Part shown: positions 30,618 to 31,641 of the stretch, in pieces
How positions within the stretch are numbered: position 1 is the stretch's first letter
Layout of the letters: each line of letters begins with the position of its first letter
NCBI GenBank assembly: GCA_946624155.1
Contig: CAMORU010000006.1
Location: forward strand, 1-31,641
DNA length: 31,641 nt
Origin: an uncultured Caryophanales bacterium
Lineage (GTDB): Bacteria > Bacillota_I > Bacilli_A > RFN20 > CAG-826
Direction: 5' to 3'
Position numbers and translations under genes: made by a program
The notes under the pieces: model-generated
Seen by the model: only the letters and a program-made list of their open reading frames with translations
Told to the model about the DNA's origin: nothing
The model's database searches: none

Positions 30618-31641
30618 AAGTAATGATTGGATTAAGTGGTGGTGTTGATAGCGCAGTAGCGGCTTATTTGCTTAAAAAGCAAGGTTATGAAGTTGTCGCT
30701 GGTTTTATGCGAAACTGGGACGCTCTCGCTAATGGCGATTATTTAGGAAATCCGACCGTTAATAATGATCAATGTCCACAAGAAAAAGATTATGAAGATG
30801 CAAAAAAAGTAGCTGAAAAACTAGGTATTCCTCTTTTAAGAGAAGATTTTATTAAAGAATATTGGGATCATGTTTTTTCTTTTTTCATTTCTGAATATGA
30901 ATGTGGAAGAACTCCAAATCCTGACATTTTATGTAATAAATTTATTAAATTTGATGCTTTTTTAAAATTTGCAAGAAAAAATGGATGCGAAATGATTGCA
31001 ATGGGGCATTACGCAAAACGAATTGAAAAAGATGGTCATTATTATTTAATGAAATGCAAAGACACAAATAAAGACCAAACCTATTTTTTATCGCAAATAA
31101 ATGAAGAGCAAATTAAATCTTGTTTATTCCCGCTTGGAGACATTGATAAAAGTGAAGTAAGAAAGATTGCCCATGAGCTTGAGTTAGAGTCAGTTATGGA
31201 TAAAAAAGATTCCACTGGAGTATGTTTTATTGGTGAACGTAACTTTAGAGAATTCCTTAAAAATTACATTCCTGCTCAAAAAGGAAATATCTTAGATATT
31301 GACTCTGGAAAAAAGGTTGGAGAACATCGTGGAGTTTATTATTACACGATTGGCCAACATAAAGGCTTAGGAATCGGTGGAATTTCGGGAGAAACTGCTA
31401 CCGGTTGGTTTATTGTTAAAAAAGATGCTAAAAAGAACATTCTTTATGTCACACGTGGAGACACTCAAAAGTATTTAATGTCCAATAAATGTATCGTTAG
31501 AAAATTAAATTTCATAAATGAACATGAAAAATTCCCACAAAAAGTAGGGGTTAAATTTAGATATCGTCAACCAGACCATCCAGCGACTATCACTAGAAAC
31601 GGTGAAGAAATAATCTGTGAGTATGATTATTACAAAGCTGT
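30614..31641 (+). CDS. mnmA: tRNA-uridine 2-sulfurtransferase MnmA, cut by the window end
   Basis: MnmA thiolates U34 of Lys, Glu and Gln tRNAs. An open frame of 342 codons runs from the ATG at 30614, which overlaps the dtd stop by four bases, to the end of the window with no stop. The PP-loop GLSGGVDS is at residues 6-13. The catalytic pair is Cys107 (TPNPDILCN) and Cys204 (STGVCFIGER). DQTYFLS and the late YTIGQHKGLGIGG match the family. Full-length MnmA is about 360-370 residues, so only the last 20-30 residues should be missing. Confidence 0.95.
   Translation, partial: MKVMIGLSGGVDSAVAAYLLKKQGYEVVAGFMRNWDALANGDYLGNPTVNNDQCPQEKDYEDAKKVAEKLGIPLLREDFIKEYWDHVFSFFISEYECGRTPNPDILCNKFIKFDAFLKFARKNGCEMIAMGHYAKRIEKDGHYYLMKCKDTNKDQTYFLSQINEEQIKSCLFPLGDIDKSEVRKIAHELELESVMDKKDSTGVCFIGERNFREFLKNYIPAQKGNILDIDSGKKVGEHRGVYYYTIGQHKGLGIGGISGETATGWFIVKKDAKKNILYVTRGDTQKYLMSNKCIVRKLNFINEHEKFPQKVGVKFRYRQPDHPATITRNGEEIICEYDYYKA

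Noticed and set aside
1..31641. Mycoplasma-type code (UGA as Trp)
   Set aside because: Trp is encoded by TGG and TGA ends complete proteins at 19208 and 30617, so code 11 applies.
1..31641. CRISPR array, IS element, prophage or tRNA genes
   Set aside because: No regularly spaced direct repeats, transposase or integrase motifs, phage genes or cloverleaf-like sequences were seen on either strand.

Overview
The window looks like chromosome from a low-G+C Gram-positive bacterium of the Bacilli/Mollicutes-like type (uncultured gut lineages such as RF39/RFN20 are my guess at placement, by inference). The sequence is strongly AT-biased by eye. Typical features are an MsmK-type sugar ATPase, InlB-type repeats on a surface protein, rpsO-pnp linkage, a Pdp-type nucleoside phosphorylase and a YheI/YheH-like exporter pair. 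UGA is a real stop codon here: TGA ends the genes at 19208 and 30617, and TGG is used for Trp, so this is genetic code 11, not the mycoplasma code. I see no phage, IS element, CRISPR array, rRNA or tRNA, and no gene-free gap longer than 300 bases.

Layout. 1-2789: a large secreted, membrane-anchored surface protein under a promoter with a perfect LacI-type palindrome, closed by a bidirectional terminator. 2790-8019: carbohydrate region with an orphan MsmK-like importer ATPase on the minus strand, diverging from a GH94-related glycoside phosphorylase and an acetyl-esterase-like hydrolase; an inverted repeat lies between the divergent promoters. 8007-9943: tRNA modification, with TtcA-like thiolase (minus) diverging from truB. 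10015-14451: ribF overlapping a heterodimeric ABC exporter pair. 14523-15023: a four-helix membrane protein. 15187-22482: rpsO, then pnp and a three-gene flavin/iron-sulfur oxidoreductase set resembling an alternative anaerobic glycerol-3-phosphate dehydrogenase, followed directly by an RNase J-like protein whose metal-binding site is largely destroyed. 22530-25100: FtsK/SpoIIIE translocase. 25185-26268: an 85-residue unknown protein and PlsC-type acyltransferase. 26233-28751 (minus): a lipoprotein endonuclease I and a 16S rRNA m5C methyltransferase. 28861-31641: pdp, dtd and mnmA (cut by the window edge) in an overlapping operon.

How it fits together. RNA metabolism dominates: rpsO, pnp, RNase J-like, ttcA, truB, rsmF-like, dtd and mnmA. 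The secreted nuclease and divergent nucleoside phosphorylase suggest scavenging of external nucleic acid. The phosphorylase, esterase and MsmK suggest uptake and phosphorolysis of acetylated oligosaccharides.

The most unusual signals are: (1) several genes (ttcA, ftsK, ribF, probably truB and the phosphorylase) whose -10 box sits only 7-8 bases before the start codon with no Shine-Dalgarno, implying leaderless mRNAs; (2) the RNase J pseudoenzyme candidate; (3) the 18-base palindrome at the start of the surface-protein transcript; (4) extra domains on MsmK and TtcA; (5) a structured rpsO leader.
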